A stretch of 64,000 bases of DNA from CAYOUV01 sp964407265. GTDB lineage: Bacteria > Chloroflexota > Anaerolineae > Anaerolineales > Villigracilaceae. Shown here one piece after another: positions 17,632 through 26,777 of the stretch. The notes beneath the pieces are model-generated. The model was not told the origin of the DNA, did not search any database, and saw nothing but the letters and a program-made list of their open reading frames with translations. How positions within the stretch are numbered: position 1 is the stretch's first letter; each line of letters begins with the position of its first letter. A program made the position numbers and the translations under genes. The DNA is taken from positions 1 to 64,000 of the forward strand of contig CAYOUV010000010.1 of NCBI GenBank assembly GCA_964407265.1, in the 5' to 3' direction.

Positions 17632-19542
17632 GTGGTCCAAGGGAATGTTAGTTATCAAGCAAAAGATATTCAAGTCCTGGAAGGTTTGGAGGCCGTCCGT
17701 CGACGCCCCGGCATGTATGTCGGCGGCACAGACATCAAGGCTCTGCACCACCTGGTCTACGAGGTAGTTGACAACTCAATCGATGAAGCGCTGGCCGGAG
17801 TCTGCACGCGGATCGAGGTCATTATCCACCCCGATAGCAGCGTAACCGTACAGGATAACGGGCGCGGTATTCCGGTGGATCTGCATCCGCAGATGAAGAA
17901 GTCGGCCCTGGAAGTAGTGATGACCGTCCTGCACGCTGGAGGTAAATTCGGCGGCGGCGGGTATAAGGTCTCCGGCGGTTTGCATGGTGTCGGCGTCTCA
18001 GCCGTGAACGCGCTTTCAGAATGGTGCGAGGTCGAAGTGCGCCGCGACGGAGAAATCCACTCCCAACGTTACGAACGCGGCTACCCCAAGGCACCGGTAA
18101 AAGTCATCGGAAAGTTCAAGGATGGGGAAACCGGGACTCGCACCACGTACAAGTTCGACCCGACCATCTTCAAGGATGATATCGATTATCGTTTCGAAAC
18201 GTTGAGCCAACGTTTCCGCGAAATGGCCTTCGTTACACGCGGCGTGAGCATACATTTCCGCGACGAACGCTCTAACCGAGAATTGACATTCTACTTTGAA
18301 GGCGGGATTACTTCCTTCGTCCGTTACCTGAACCGTAACCGCGGTACGCTGCATCCCGTGGTCTATGTGGAGAAAGATATCGAAGGGGTAGGGATCGAAG
18401 CGGCCATCCAGTACACCGATGCGTATACCGAATCGGTCTATTCCTTCGCCAACACGATCAACACCGTCGATGGCGGCACACACCTGACCGGTCTACGCTC
18501 GGCGCTGACACGCGTGATCAACGATTACGCCCGCAAGAACAGCCTGCTCAAGGACAACGACCCAAACTTCTCCGGCGACGACACGCGCGAAGGCTTGACA
18601 GCAATTGTCTCGATCAAACATCCTGATCCGCAATTCGAATCGCAGACCAAGGTCAAATTGATGAACGCCGAGGTACAGACTTATGTCCAGCAGGTGGCAG
18701 GCGAAGGCTTTGGCACCTTTCTGGAGGAGAATCCCTCAGCAGCCAAGGCCATCGTGCAAAAATGCCTGACATCTGCACGCGCGCGTGATGCCGCCCGAAA
18801 GGCGCGCGATCTGGTCATTCGCAAATCCGCGCTGGAAAGCCTGACACTGCCCGGCAAGCTGGCAGATTGCTCCGAGCGCGACCCCCAAAAGACCGAACTT
18901 TATATCGTCGAGGGTGACTCGGCCGGTGGTTCGGCCAAACAAGGACGTGACCGGCATTTCCAGGCCATCCTGCCCCTGCGCGGCAAGATCCTGAACACCG
19001 AACGCGCCCGGCTGGACAAGATCCTGGGCAATAACGAAGTCAAGGCGTTGATCTCGGCTTTAGGTATGGGGATCGGCGAAGCCTTCGACCTGAGCGGGTT
19101 ACGTTATGGGCGAGTCATCATTATGACGGATGCTGACGTGGACGGCAGTCACATCCGCACACTGCTGCTGACTTTCTTCTTCCGCTATATGCAGACGCTG
19201 ATTGAGGAAGGTCATTTGTATATTGCCCAGCCACCACTTTACCGCGTATCACACAAGAATCAAATCAAGTATGCATATACCGAGGCTGACAAGGATAAGC
19301 TCATAAAAGAGCTCGGCGGCGAAAAAGCAACTCTTAACCGTTATAAGGGTCTGGGTGAAATGAATCCCGAGCAACTATGGGAGACGACCATGAATCCCGA
19401 AAACCGGACTCTGCTGCTGGTCACGATCGAAGATGCTACGGAAGCCGACCGCACCTTCGATATGCTGATGGGCGAATCCGTGCCGCCGCGCAAAAAATTC
19501 ATCCAAACCCACGCCAGGGACGTACGCAACCTGGATATTTAG
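17632..19542 (+). CDS. gyrB: DNA gyrase subunit B
   Basis: ATPase subunit of the type IIA topoisomerase that introduces negative supercoils. GHKL ATPase: RRRPGMYVGGTD, EVVDNSIDEALAG, VQDNGRGIPVD, GGLHGVGVSAVNALS. Transducer: QTKVKLMNAEV. Toprim: YIVEGDSAGGSAKQGRDR, ILNTERARLDKIL and MTDADVDGSHIRTLLL. C-terminal tail: RYKGLGEMNPEQLWETTMNP. At 636 residues it is the short GyrB form without the enterobacterial insert. A GTG at 17632 with GGAGG 5 nt upstream is a better start than the GTG at 17611 that overlaps the previous stop. GyrA is not in the window; ParE is a less likely reading. Confidence 0.94.
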   Translation: MVQGNVSYQAKDIQVLEGLEAVRRRPGMYVGGTDIKALHHLVYEVVDNSIDEALAGVCTRIEVIIHPDSSVTVQDNGRGIPVDLHPQMKKSALEVVMTVLHAGGKFGGGGYKVSGGLHGVGVSAVNALSEWCEVEVRRDGEIHSQRYERGYPKAPVKVIGKFKDGETGTRTTYKFDPTIFKDDIDYRFETLSQRFREMAFVTRGVSIHFRDERSNRELTFYFEGGITSFVRYLNRNRGTLHPVVYVEKDIEGVGIEAAIQYTDAYTESVYSFANTINTVDGGTHLTGLRSALTRVINDYARKNSLLKDNDPNFSGDDTREGLTAIVSIKHPDPQFESQTKVKLMNAEVQTYVQQVAGEGFGTFLEENPSAAKAIVQKCLTSARARDAARKARDLVIRKSALESLTLPGKLADCSERDPQKTELYIVEGDSAGGSAKQGRDRHFQAILPLRGKILNTERARLDKILGNNEVKALISALGMGIGEAFDLSGLRYGRVIIMTDADVDGSHIRTLLLTFFFRYMQTLIEEGHLYIAQPPLYRVSHKNQIKYAYTEADKDKLIKELGGEKATLNRYKGLGEMNPEQLWETTMNPENRTLLLVTIEDATEADRTFDMLMGESVPPRKKFIQTHARDVRNLDI

Positions 19543-19572
19543 CTCACACAGCTGCTTATCAAACGCAATCAG

Positions 19573-19605
19573 GCACAGAGCGAGTCATACTCTGTGCTTT
19601 TTTTT
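19573..19605 (+). terminator. Rho-independent terminator after gyrB
   Basis: GCACAGAG-CGAGTCATA-CTCTGTGC followed by eight T. It isolates gyrB from the histidine kinase gene. Confidence 0.9.
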
Positions 19606-19671
19606 CTAACAAATTTATCAACTTTCTTTGTTATGAAATATCCATCTTACGACCTTATAATGTAGTGTAAA

Positions 19672-22600
19672 ATGCCTATAGCCCATTTGCCGAAGGCGGA
19701 AAACACGACATACAAGATGTTCCAATCTGAGCGATTGAACCAAACTCTCAACAAAATCCTGCAAGCCACGGTCCTCATTTACCAGGGTTTGGCAATCCTG
19801 GTTCTGATTCTGGCTGGATTCCTGGCGAACAACTGGCTCAAGACTCCTTTTCTGGGAGCGTTTGTCGAACATACCCTGGTTTTCAACGGCGTTGGGCCAC
19901 AAAACCCAGGCGATGCCTGGCCCATCCTCCAACAGGGCATACATTTTGGCAACCAACTGGTCTCAGTTGCCGGGACCGAGGTCCACAGCGCGCAGGACAT
20001 CCACCAGGTTCTGATAAATTTTTTCCCGGGTGAAACCATTCCGGTTATCATCCGAGACATCAGTGGTCAGTTCCAGACTCTGAACGTCACCTTACATGCC
20101 TTCCCGCAATCGGCGTTGATCTCCTACCTATTCATCCCCGGCGCAATCAGCCTGATTTTCCTGCTGATCAGCCTGTGGATTTTCGGCCTGCGCCGTTCCG
20201 AATCCGCCGGGCGGGCTTTTTCGTTGTTTGCTGCCTCCCTGGCTATTGTCAGCGGAGCACTTTTTGACCTGTACACAACCCATCGTCTGACATTTCTATG
20301 GACGCTGGCTCTGGGCGTTAGCGGCGGAGCGTTATTTGACCTGGCGTTGGCATTTCCACAAGAATCGCGTCTTGTCAAAAGCAGGCCTTTCCTGCGTTGG
20401 ATCGGTTATGCAGTCGGCGCAGGGCTGGTAATCTACGCCTTTACAACGCTGTACAATTTCGCACATCCGACTGCTTACTTCCGTGCCTGGCAAAATCTGT
20501 ATCTTTTCGTCGCGCTGACTGGCTTTTTCTTCCTGGCAATGGTGATTTATCGCAGTATTGCCTCACCTTCGCCCATTGTCCGCAATCAAGCACGCACGAT
20601 TCTGACCGGTACATTGCTGGCTTTTGTCCCGATGACTCTCTGGCTGCTGATTTCTGCCTTGCGGCCGATCAACTTTACCCCTTATTTGTTCGTACCATTG
20701 ATCTTTTTTCCGGCCGCCACTGGTTACACTATCCTGCGTTATCGCCTGATACAAGCTGATTATCTGGCCAGCCGCACCCTCTTGTACGCCAGTTTGACGA
20801 TCCTGGCTGCGCTGGGTTATATGCTGCTGGTTGGCGGAGTTAGCTTGATATTTGGCACGGCCATCTCAGTCACCAACCCGCTCCTGATCGGAGTAATGGT
20901 CTTCGTTATCGCACTGACGCTGGACCCGGTACGTACCCGCATCCAAAACGTGATCGATTCAATCTTTTTCCGCGGCGGTCGCGCCTTTCAGGAACGTTTA
21001 CGTAATTTCAACCATGAACTGACCAATGCGATCGACCTGGCGGGAATTCTCCAGGCGCTACGTCAGAACCTTAATACCAGCCTGCTTCCCAACCAACTAC
21101 ACATCTTTCTGTACGATCCCTCGAGCGATCAGTTTACCGCTGCAGCAGGCGGTGACAACCGTCCAACAAGTGATATCCGTTTCGGAGCAAACAGCCCCCT
21201 GGTACAAACACTACGGATGGAACACCTGCCACTTTATGTCGATTCCAACAACCCGCCAACCAACCTGAAACCCGAACAATCCCGCTTGCTATTGTTGGGG
21301 GCATATTTATTCGTACCTTTACAAACCAGCAGCGCCCACCTGACCGGTTTTCTGGCCCTTGGTCTGCGCCGCTCCGGAGAATCCTATAGCAGTCAGGAAC
21401 TGACTTATCTGGACAGCATTAGCGATCAGGCTGCGTTGGCCATCGAGCGCGTCCAGGTAGTGGTCAACATGCAACGCAATGTGCAGGAAATGAACGCCCT
21501 TAACCTTATCTCGCAGGGCGTCAATATCACCTTGACCTTTGACGATGTACTCGAGCTAATTTATGCCCAGGCAGTTCAAATTATCCCGGCCAATGATTTT
21601 CACATCACCCTTTATAACCGGCCTGCCGATTACAATTATTATGCCTTCTGCCTGGAAAATAGCGATCGCCTGGGTAGTCGCGAAGACAAACCCCTACCCA
21701 ATAATCAAGGCCTCAGCCACCTGATAATTCGCACGGGCCACGCAATTCTGACGCAGGATTACGTGCGTGAATGCCAGGTACAAAATGTTATCCCGGCCTT
21801 GCAGGGTGTATATGCCTGGATGGGTGTCCCGCTCAGTTCCGGAGCCGAGGTTATCGGCGCGCTGAGCGTAGGCAGTCGCGACGCAACCGTTCGCTACACG
21901 CAGAGCCAACATGAACTGCTGCAGGCAATCGCCAACCAGACCGCCGGCGCCATCGTCAAGGCACGGCTGCTGCTGGAGACGGAAAAACGTGCGCACCAGC
22001 TTGCCACATTGAACGAAATTACCCGCCAATTGACCTCCACGCTGGAACTCGAACCCCTGCTTCAGAGCATCCTGGAAAATGCGGTCAATATTCTCAACGC
22101 AGAAGCAGGTAGTTTGTTCCTCGCGGACGACGAGACCGACGACCTGATCTTCCGGGTCGTGATAGGACCCGTATCTGACAATCTAATTGGCACGCGTGTC
22201 CCGGCTGGCAGTGGGATCGTTGGAAAAGCGGCAGAAATCGGCGTGCCGATCATCGAAAACGATGCCCAAAACGCCCCTGACCGCTTTCCTCCCGATGAGA
22301 AGACCGACTTTGTCTATAAAACCATTTTGGCCATTCCCCTGCAGGTAAAAGATCGTGTAACCGGTGTAATCGAAATCATCAACCGCAAGGACAGCCTGCC
22401 ATTCAGCGATGAGGATGTCAACCTGCTGACTGCCTTTGCCAGCCAGGCAGCCGTTGCCATCGAGAACGCGCGATTGTACACTTTAACCGACCAGGAACTC
22501 TCTGCCCGTGTGGAGGAACTTTCGGTCATGCAGCGCATCGACCGCGAGTTGAACGCCAGCCTAGAAATCGACCGCGCCATGCGGATCACCCTGGAATGGG

Positions 22601-23706
22601 CCATGCGCCAGTCCGCTTCGGACGCTGGCCTGATTGGCATCTTACGCGAGCAGGGCATCCAGATCATGGCTGAACAGGGATATGGGGAACATCTGGATGC
22701 ATATCATGAAGCTCTGATGCCCATCGTCCAACCCGCCCTCCAACAAGCAATCGGAACTGGACAGCCGCAACGTGTCACACTGGAACCCGATCTGGGAGGC
22801 GGTATCTTACCGGGCACCCAGACCCAGGTGGTAGTCCCGATCCGCCGCGAAGCGACCGTCATTGGATTGCTGATGATGGAGAGCACTTCCGAAAGACAAA
22901 TCGATATAACTTTCCTGAACCGCCTGGGCGATCACGCCGCCATCGCCATTTCCAACGCACAATTGTATGAAGAAGTTCAGGCGGCGGACGTCGCTAAAAG
23001 TGAATTCGTATCCTTCGTGGCCCATGAGCTCAAAAATCCTATGACCTCGATCAAGGGCTATACCGAGTTACTGGCTGCCGGAGCTGTTGGCCAGATCAAC
23101 GAGAATCAGGCCAATTTCCTGCATACCATCCGGTCAAACGTTGAACGGATGTCGACCCTGGTCTCCGACTTAAACGACAATTCAAAAATCGAAGCCGGTC
23201 GCTTGCGACTGGAATACAAAGCTGTCGACCTTGATGATGTCGTCGATGAAGTCGTGCGTTCTACCAAGCGCCAGGTTGAAGATAAAAAACAAGCCATCCT
23301 GGTGCAACTGGAAGATAAAACGTCCAAAATCTGGGCCGATCGCACACGCATCAGTCAAATATTGACCAATCTGGTCAGCAACGCTCACAAGTACACACCA
23401 GAGGGGGGCAAAATTATAATCGGCGCGGAAACGTCTGATAACCAGTGGGACCCGGAGGGTGCAGATAAGGTAGTACATATCTGGGTCAAAGACGACGGTA
23501 TCGGTATCAGCCAGGAAGACCAAAAGTTGATCTTCCAAAAATTCTTCCGCTCGGAAGACCAAAAGGCACGCGAAGCCCCCGGAACCGGTTTGGGGCTGAA
23601 TATCACCAAAAGCCTGGTTGAAATGCAGGGCGGGAAAATCTGGTTCGAAAGCGAGTTTCGCGAAGGGACCACCTTCCATTTCACTGCCCCGGTGGCGGAG
23701 GGCTAG
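19672..23706 (+). CDS. Multi-GAF sensor histidine kinase with ComP-like PDZ/membrane sensor
   Basis: 1344 residues. TM1 (about 30-52) is followed by an exported PDZ-like segment (about 65-140: GIHFGNQLVSVAGTEVHSAQDIHQVL) and about eight TM helices up to residue ~410. This order recalls Bacillus ComP. Four GAF-type domains follow (about 440-1105), with repeated FLALGLRRSGESYSSQEL/AIPLQVKDRVTGVIEIINR patterns. The kinase core has an H box (SFVAHELKNPMTSIKGYTELL), N box (LTNLVSNAHKYTP), DDGIGISQEDQ and GTGLGLNITKSLVEMQGG. TATAAT lies 10 nt before the ATG. No response regulator is adjacent; the FIST-domain gene starts 3 nt after its stop, so the two belong together. Confidence 0.92.
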   Translation: MPIAHLPKAENTTYKMFQSERLNQTLNKILQATVLIYQGLAILVLILAGFLANNWLKTPFLGAFVEHTLVFNGVGPQNPGDAWPILQQGIHFGNQLVSVAGTEVHSAQDIHQVLINFFPGETIPVIIRDISGQFQTLNVTLHAFPQSALISYLFIPGAISLIFLLISLWIFGLRRSESAGRAFSLFAASLAIVSGALFDLYTTHRLTFLWTLALGVSGGALFDLALAFPQESRLVKSRPFLRWIGYAVGAGLVIYAFTTLYNFAHPTAYFRAWQNLYLFVALTGFFFLAMVIYRSIASPSPIVRNQARTILTGTLLAFVPMTLWLLISALRPINFTPYLFVPLIFFPAATGYTILRYRLIQADYLASRTLLYASLTILAALGYMLLVGGVSLIFGTAISVTNPLLIGVMVFVIALTLDPVRTRIQNVIDSIFFRGGRAFQERLRNFNHELTNAIDLAGILQALRQNLNTSLLPNQLHIFLYDPSSDQFTAAAGGDNRPTSDIRFGANSPLVQTLRMEHLPLYVDSNNPPTNLKPEQSRLLLLGAYLFVPLQTSSAHLTGFLALGLRRSGESYSSQELTYLDSISDQAALAIERVQVVVNMQRNVQEMNALNLISQGVNITLTFDDVLELIYAQAVQIIPANDFHITLYNRPADYNYYAFCLENSDRLGSREDKPLPNNQGLSHLIIRTGHAILTQDYVRECQVQNVIPALQGVYAWMGVPLSSGAEVIGALSVGSRDATVRYTQSQHELLQAIANQTAGAIVKARLLLETEKRAHQLATLNEITRQLTSTLELEPLLQSILENAVNILNAEAGSLFLADDETDDLIFRVVIGPVSDNLIGTRVPAGSGIVGKAAEIGVPIIENDAQNAPDRFPPDEKTDFVYKTILAIPLQVKDRVTGVIEIINRKDSLPFSDEDVNLLTAFASQAAVAIENARLYTLTDQELSARVEELSVMQRIDRELNASLEIDRAMRITLEWAMRQSASDAGLIGILREQGIQIMAEQGYGEHLDAYHEALMPIVQPALQQAIGTGQPQRVTLEPDLGGGILPGTQTQVVVPIRREATVIGLLMMESTSERQIDITFLNRLGDHAAIAISNAQLYEEVQAADVAKSEFVSFVAHELKNPMTSIKGYTELLAAGAVGQINENQANFLHTIRSNVERMSTLVSDLNDNSKIEAGRLRLEYKAVDLDDVVDEVVRSTKRQVEDKKQAILVQLEDKTSKIWADRTRISQILTNLVSNAHKYTPEGGKIIIGAETSDNQWDPEGADKVVHIWVKDDGIGISQEDQKLIFQKFFRSEDQKAREAPGTGLGLNITKSLVEMQGGKIWFESEFREGTTFHFTAPVAEG

Positions 23707-23709
23707 CGC

Positions 23710-24870
23710 ATGACCCTATTAGCATCCGTCGGACAGTCACAGGCATTGGATGGGCGCGAAGCCGGCCTCCAGGCCACCCACAAAGCCCTCAACCGCCTGG
23801 GAACCAGCGCCCCCAGCCTGGGAATAATTATCTCATCGCACCAGTACGAAGCCAATGAAGTCTCCAGTGGCGTGACCAGCCTGTTAGGCGAAGTACCAAT
23901 TTTAGGTTTTAGTTCGCCAGCCGGTTTGACCAGCCAAGGTCAGCACCCCCACTCGGTGATCGTGGCCTTGTTGAGCAGCCCAGAAGTGCAGGCTGAGACT
24001 CACTGGTTACCTGGGTATGCTCAATCCGGCCGCGAAACGGCAAACCAACTCCAGGAAATCGCTGCCACAGAAAACAATCAAGGCATGTTGCTCTTTGCCG
24101 ATGGGTTCAACGGCGATGCCGAACAGATGTGCACCAGCATCGAGAAACCGTCCATTCCCTTCGTCGGCGGGCTGTCCAGCGGCGACTTGCACACCGGGAA
24201 CACCTACCAGATTTCAGGCGTCCAAACCGGGACCGGCAGTATGGCCGCAGCCCTGTTGAAAGGCAATATCCGCCTCGGTGTGGGATATGCGCACGGCTGG
24301 GATCCGGTCGGCAGCCAGTTCCGCGTGACCCGCTCGCGCGGTTTCTGGTTGCGCACCTTGGATGGCCGTCCAGCCTCTGAAACATATTCCCAGCTTTTTG
24401 GCTATCCAGCCCGCGACTGGGCCTTTCCACCCCTGACCTATCTGGTACGCCTGTATCCCCTCGGCGTGGAACAGGAACAAGGTCTGCTAGTACGCTCGCC
24501 TCTGCGTGTCGAAGCCGACGGCAGCTTCCGCATGAACGCCCCGGTACGGGACGGCCTGGATGCCTATCTGTTGATCGGAAGCCCGGCAGGCTGCCGGAAA
24601 GCTGCTCAAGAAGCTGCGCGCCAAGCCATAACACAACTGGGCAAGGCCAAACCGGTCTTCGCACTGGTACTGGTCGACATCGGCTGGGAGATGCTGCTCA
24701 AAGCGCAGCCTGGCACGGAGGTAGCGGCCGTACAGGAGATTCTCGGTTCAACGGTCCCGATTGCAGGCGGGTATACGCTGGGACAAATCGTTCCAGGGGA
24801 AGAAAACCTTTCACCGCTGTTCCTCAACCAACATCTGGTCGTGATCGCGTTTGGGGAGAACGCAGAATAA
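23710..24870 (+). CDS. FIST-domain sensory protein
   Basis: 386 residues with FIST_N (about 30-215: EVPILGFSSPAGL, GMLLFADGFNGD, PFVGGLSSGDL) and FIST_C (about 220-370: PASETYSQLFGYPARDW, GCRKAAQEAARQA, VPIAGGYTLGQI). FIST domains are known as predicted ligand-binding sensors for small molecules such as amino acids, often linked to kinases. The gene follows the giant kinase by 3 nt, so it probably feeds that kinase or forms a separate input. No membrane segment is visible, so it is cytoplasmic. Two hairpins follow. Confidence 0.88.
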   Translation: MTLLASVGQSQALDGREAGLQATHKALNRLGTSAPSLGIIISSHQYEANEVSSGVTSLLGEVPILGFSSPAGLTSQGQHPHSVIVALLSSPEVQAETHWLPGYAQSGRETANQLQEIAATENNQGMLLFADGFNGDAEQMCTSIEKPSIPFVGGLSSGDLHTGNTYQISGVQTGTGSMAAALLKGNIRLGVGYAHGWDPVGSQFRVTRSRGFWLRTLDGRPASETYSQLFGYPARDWAFPPLTYLVRLYPLGVEQEQGLLVRSPLRVEADGSFRMNAPVRDGLDAYLLIGSPAGCRKAAQEAARQAITQLGKAKPVFALVLVDIGWEMLLKAQPGTEVAAVQEILGSTVPIAGGYTLGQIVPGEENLSPLFLNQHLVVIAFGENAE

Positions 24871-24907
24871 CACGATGAGACGGCAAGGATTTTGCCGTCT
24901 CATCGTG
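24871..24907. terminator. Long perfect hairpin after the FIST gene
   Basis: CACGATGAGACGGCAA pairs perfectly with TTGCCGTCTCATCGTG around a five-base loop. It starts right after the FIST stop codon. No T-run follows on the plus strand, so it may act as an mRNA 3' stabiliser, with the next hairpin as the true terminator. Confidence 0.7.
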
Positions 24908-24920
24908 TAAGGCAGAATAA

Positions 24921-24941
24921 AGCGCCCCAGGGCGTTTTTTT
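24921..24941. terminator. Terminator between the convergent FIST and trpB2 genes
   Basis: A short GC stem (CGCCC/GGGCG) is followed by seven T on the plus strand, with AATAA on the other flank. It lies a few bases from the stop codon of trpB2 and may work in both directions. Confidence 0.6.
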
Positions 24942-24943
24942 AT

Positions 24944-26317
24944 TTACGCGGGCAGGTCCACTTGCGGCAATTCCAGCATCGCCGCCCGAATAGCCTCGGC
25001 CGGATAAGCGTAATCTTCCAATTCGTTGTTGAGATATTTCTCGTAGGCGGACAGATCAAAATGTCCATGACCCGAAAGGTTGAACAAAATGATGCGTTTC
25101 TCGCCTTTGGCTTTGGCATCCAACGCCTGGTCAATCGCCACGCGAATGGCATGTGCGCTTTCCGGTGCCGGAATGATACCTTCTGCACGGGCAAACGTCA
25201 TGGCAGCCTCGAAGGTGGCTTTCTGGGGCACAGCTACCGCCTCGATCAGGCCTGCGTCGCAGAAAGCTGAAATACTGGGCGCCATGCCATGGTAGCGCAA
25301 TCCGCCAGCGTGGATACCGGGCGGTACGAACGAATGGCCCAGCGTGTGCATTTTTACGACCGGGGCCATACAGGCCGTGTCGCCATAATCGAAGGTATAT
25401 GTGCCACGGGTCAGCGTTGGAGTCGCGTTAGGCTCGGCTGCCAACAGGCGCGTACGCTGCCCATTCTTGAGATTTTCGCGCAGGAAGGGGTAGGCAATGC
25501 CACCGAAGTTCGAACCACCGCCCACACACCCGATGACAACATCCGGGTATTCACCAGCCATATCCATCTGTTTGAGGGCTTCCTCGCCAATCACCGACTG
25601 ATGTGTCAGCACGTGGTTGAGAACTGAGCCAAGACTGTACTTCTTGGCGCCACCAGATGTAGCCGCAACTTCAACCGCTTCGGAGATGGCAATCCCCAGC
25701 GATCCGGGAGTGTCGGGATTTTCGGCCAGCACCGAACGGCCAAAACTGGTGCGGTCGGTTGGACTGGCAAACACCTGCGCGCCATAGGTTTCCATCATCA
25801 CACGCCGGTAGGGCTTCTGCTGGTACGAAACCTTGACCATGTAGACTTCCAGATCCAGGTCAAAGAAATTGCAAGCCAGGGCCAGGGCTGAACCCCATTG
25901 CCCGGCGCCAGTCTCGGTGGTCAGCGCTTTGGTCCCGGCCATTTTATTGTAGAAAGCCTGCGGGATAGCGGTGTTGGGTTTGTGGCTTCCTGCTGGAGAT
26001 ACACTCTCATTCTTGAAGTAGATGTGCGCTGGGGTCCCAAGTGCCTGCTCCAAACGCCGCGCACGCACCAGCGGGGTCGGCCGGTAGAGCTTGTATATCT
26101 CGCGCACTTCATCGGGGATCTGGATGTAGCGCTCGGTCGAGACCTCCTGCAGAATCAACTCCATCGGAAACAGGACCGACAGGAAGTCCGGTGTGACCGG
26201 CTCGAGCGTGTCCGGGCGCAGCACCGGGGCGGGCGTGACCGGGCTGTCGGCTATCACGTTGTACCAAAATTTTGGCAGATCGGATTCACTCAATTGAAAA
26301 CGGGTTTGTTCAGTCAT
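24944..26317 (-). CDS. trpB: Tryptophan synthase beta chain, TrpB2 type
   Basis: PLP enzyme that joins indole and L-serine to tryptophan. 457 residues, longer than TrpB1 (~400) and typical of TrpB2, with the N-terminal extension (FWYNVIADSPVTPAPVLRPDT). The PLP lysine is in SPAGSHKPNTA, ETGAGQWG is the TrpB2 form of the substrate loop, the phosphate loop is GCVGGGSNFGG, and the C-terminal motif is LFNLSGHGHFDL. TrpB2 proteins often work without TrpA, and no trpA is near; it may scavenge indole. AAAGGAG lies 8 nt before the ATG. The gene lies behind a tryptophan-specific T-box leader, so it should be induced when tRNA-Trp is uncharged. Confidence 0.95.
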   Translation of the reverse strand: MTEQTRFQLSESDLPKFWYNVIADSPVTPAPVLRPDTLEPVTPDFLSVLFPMELILQEVSTERYIQIPDEVREIYKLYRPTPLVRARRLEQALGTPAHIYFKNESVSPAGSHKPNTAIPQAFYNKMAGTKALTTETGAGQWGSALALACNFFDLDLEVYMVKVSYQQKPYRRVMMETYGAQVFASPTDRTSFGRSVLAENPDTPGSLGIAISEAVEVAATSGGAKKYSLGSVLNHVLTHQSVIGEEALKQMDMAGEYPDVVIGCVGGGSNFGGIAYPFLRENLKNGQRTRLLAAEPNATPTLTRGTYTFDYGDTACMAPVVKMHTLGHSFVPPGIHAGGLRYHGMAPSISAFCDAGLIEAVAVPQKATFEAAMTFARAEGIIPAPESAHAIRVAIDQALDAKAKGEKRIILFNLSGHGHFDLSAYEKYLNNELEDYAYPAEAIRAAMLELPQVDLPA

Positions 26318-26380
26318 GGTAATTCTCCTTTAAGGGTAATTGGTTTATAAAAGTCAGATAACAATTTACAAAGTAACCCT

Positions 26381-26413
26381 TCAAGGTGGTCGAAAGCGAA
26401 GATATCCGCACAT
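26381..26413 (-). CDS. Candidate ten-codon micro-ORF before trpB2
   Basis: On the minus strand GGAGGAG lies 5 nt before an ATG that opens MCGYLRFRPP and then a stop. The Shine-Dalgarno match is the strongest in this region, better than that of trpB2 itself. It contains no Trp codon. It may be a translational leader or simply chance; the initiation signal is the only support. Confidence 0.25.
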   Translation of the reverse strand: MCGYLRFRPP

Positions 26414-26431
26414 CTCTACTCCTCCATACGC

Positions 26432-26629
26432 CTAAGGGACAAAAGTTGGTGCCGGCCCCAGTCCCGATTCTTCCCGGGCTTTGTGCTGGCGTGCTGCAAA
26501 TACGACCGAAGCCGGTAAGGCTGCAACCTGATCTGGCACGCCGTACAGACATTCCTGCATCGGGTTTTTGAACTCACTGACTGGTTCGGCAACTTCAACG
26601 GTCAAAGTCGTTTCTGGCTGTGTTTGCAT
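26432..26629 (-). CDS. Small 65-residue protein in the Trp T-box unit
   Basis: The ORF runs from an ATG with AAGGAGAG a few bases upstream to a stop 114 nt before trpB2. The product (MQTQPETTLTVEVAEPVSEF at the start, ending GLGPAPTFVP) is soluble, mildly acidic, has one Cys and no Trp, and matches no family I know. It lies between the T-box terminator and trpB2, so it is transcribed only when the T-box reads through. Possible roles are a TrpB2 partner or a regulator of tryptophan supply. An upstream in-frame ATG at 26659 lacks a Shine-Dalgarno sequence. Confidence 0.5.
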   Translation of the reverse strand: MQTQPETTLTVEVAEPVSEFKNPMQECLYGVPDQVAALPASVVFAARQHKAREESGLGPAPTFVP

Positions 26630-26675
26630 TTCTCTCTCCTTTCTCGAATTCGAAGCCATTTACACGCTCCGAAGC

Positions 26676-26716
26676 AAAACAAAAAGCGTCCATCCCGAAA
26701 TGGGACGAACGCTTTG
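26676..26716 (-). terminator. T-box-controlled intrinsic terminator
   Basis: AAAGCGTTCGTCCC pairs with GGGATGGACGCTTT around ATTTC and is followed by a T-rich tail (TTGTTTT). It overlaps the region that must be disrupted by the antiterminator formed with the T-box core just upstream. Confidence 0.88.
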
Positions 26717-26749
26717 GTCCGTGGTGCCACCCAAGTTAGGCCAGCTTAT

Positions 26750-26777
26750 AAAAAAATCCCCGGTGATGCACACGGGG
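26750..26777 (-). terminator. Second terminator-like hairpin inside the T-box leader
   Basis: On the minus strand CCCCGTG-TGCAT-CACCGGGG is followed by A and seven T, upstream of the T-box core. It has the form of an intrinsic terminator but might be a structural stem of the leader. Confidence 0.4.

Noticed and set aside
26310..26552. 80-codon minus-strand ORF overlapping the 65-codon gene and the trpB2 start
   Set aside because: It runs through the trpB2 Shine-Dalgarno sequence and into the gene, and has no initiation signal of its own. The overlapping 65-codon frame has a better start.
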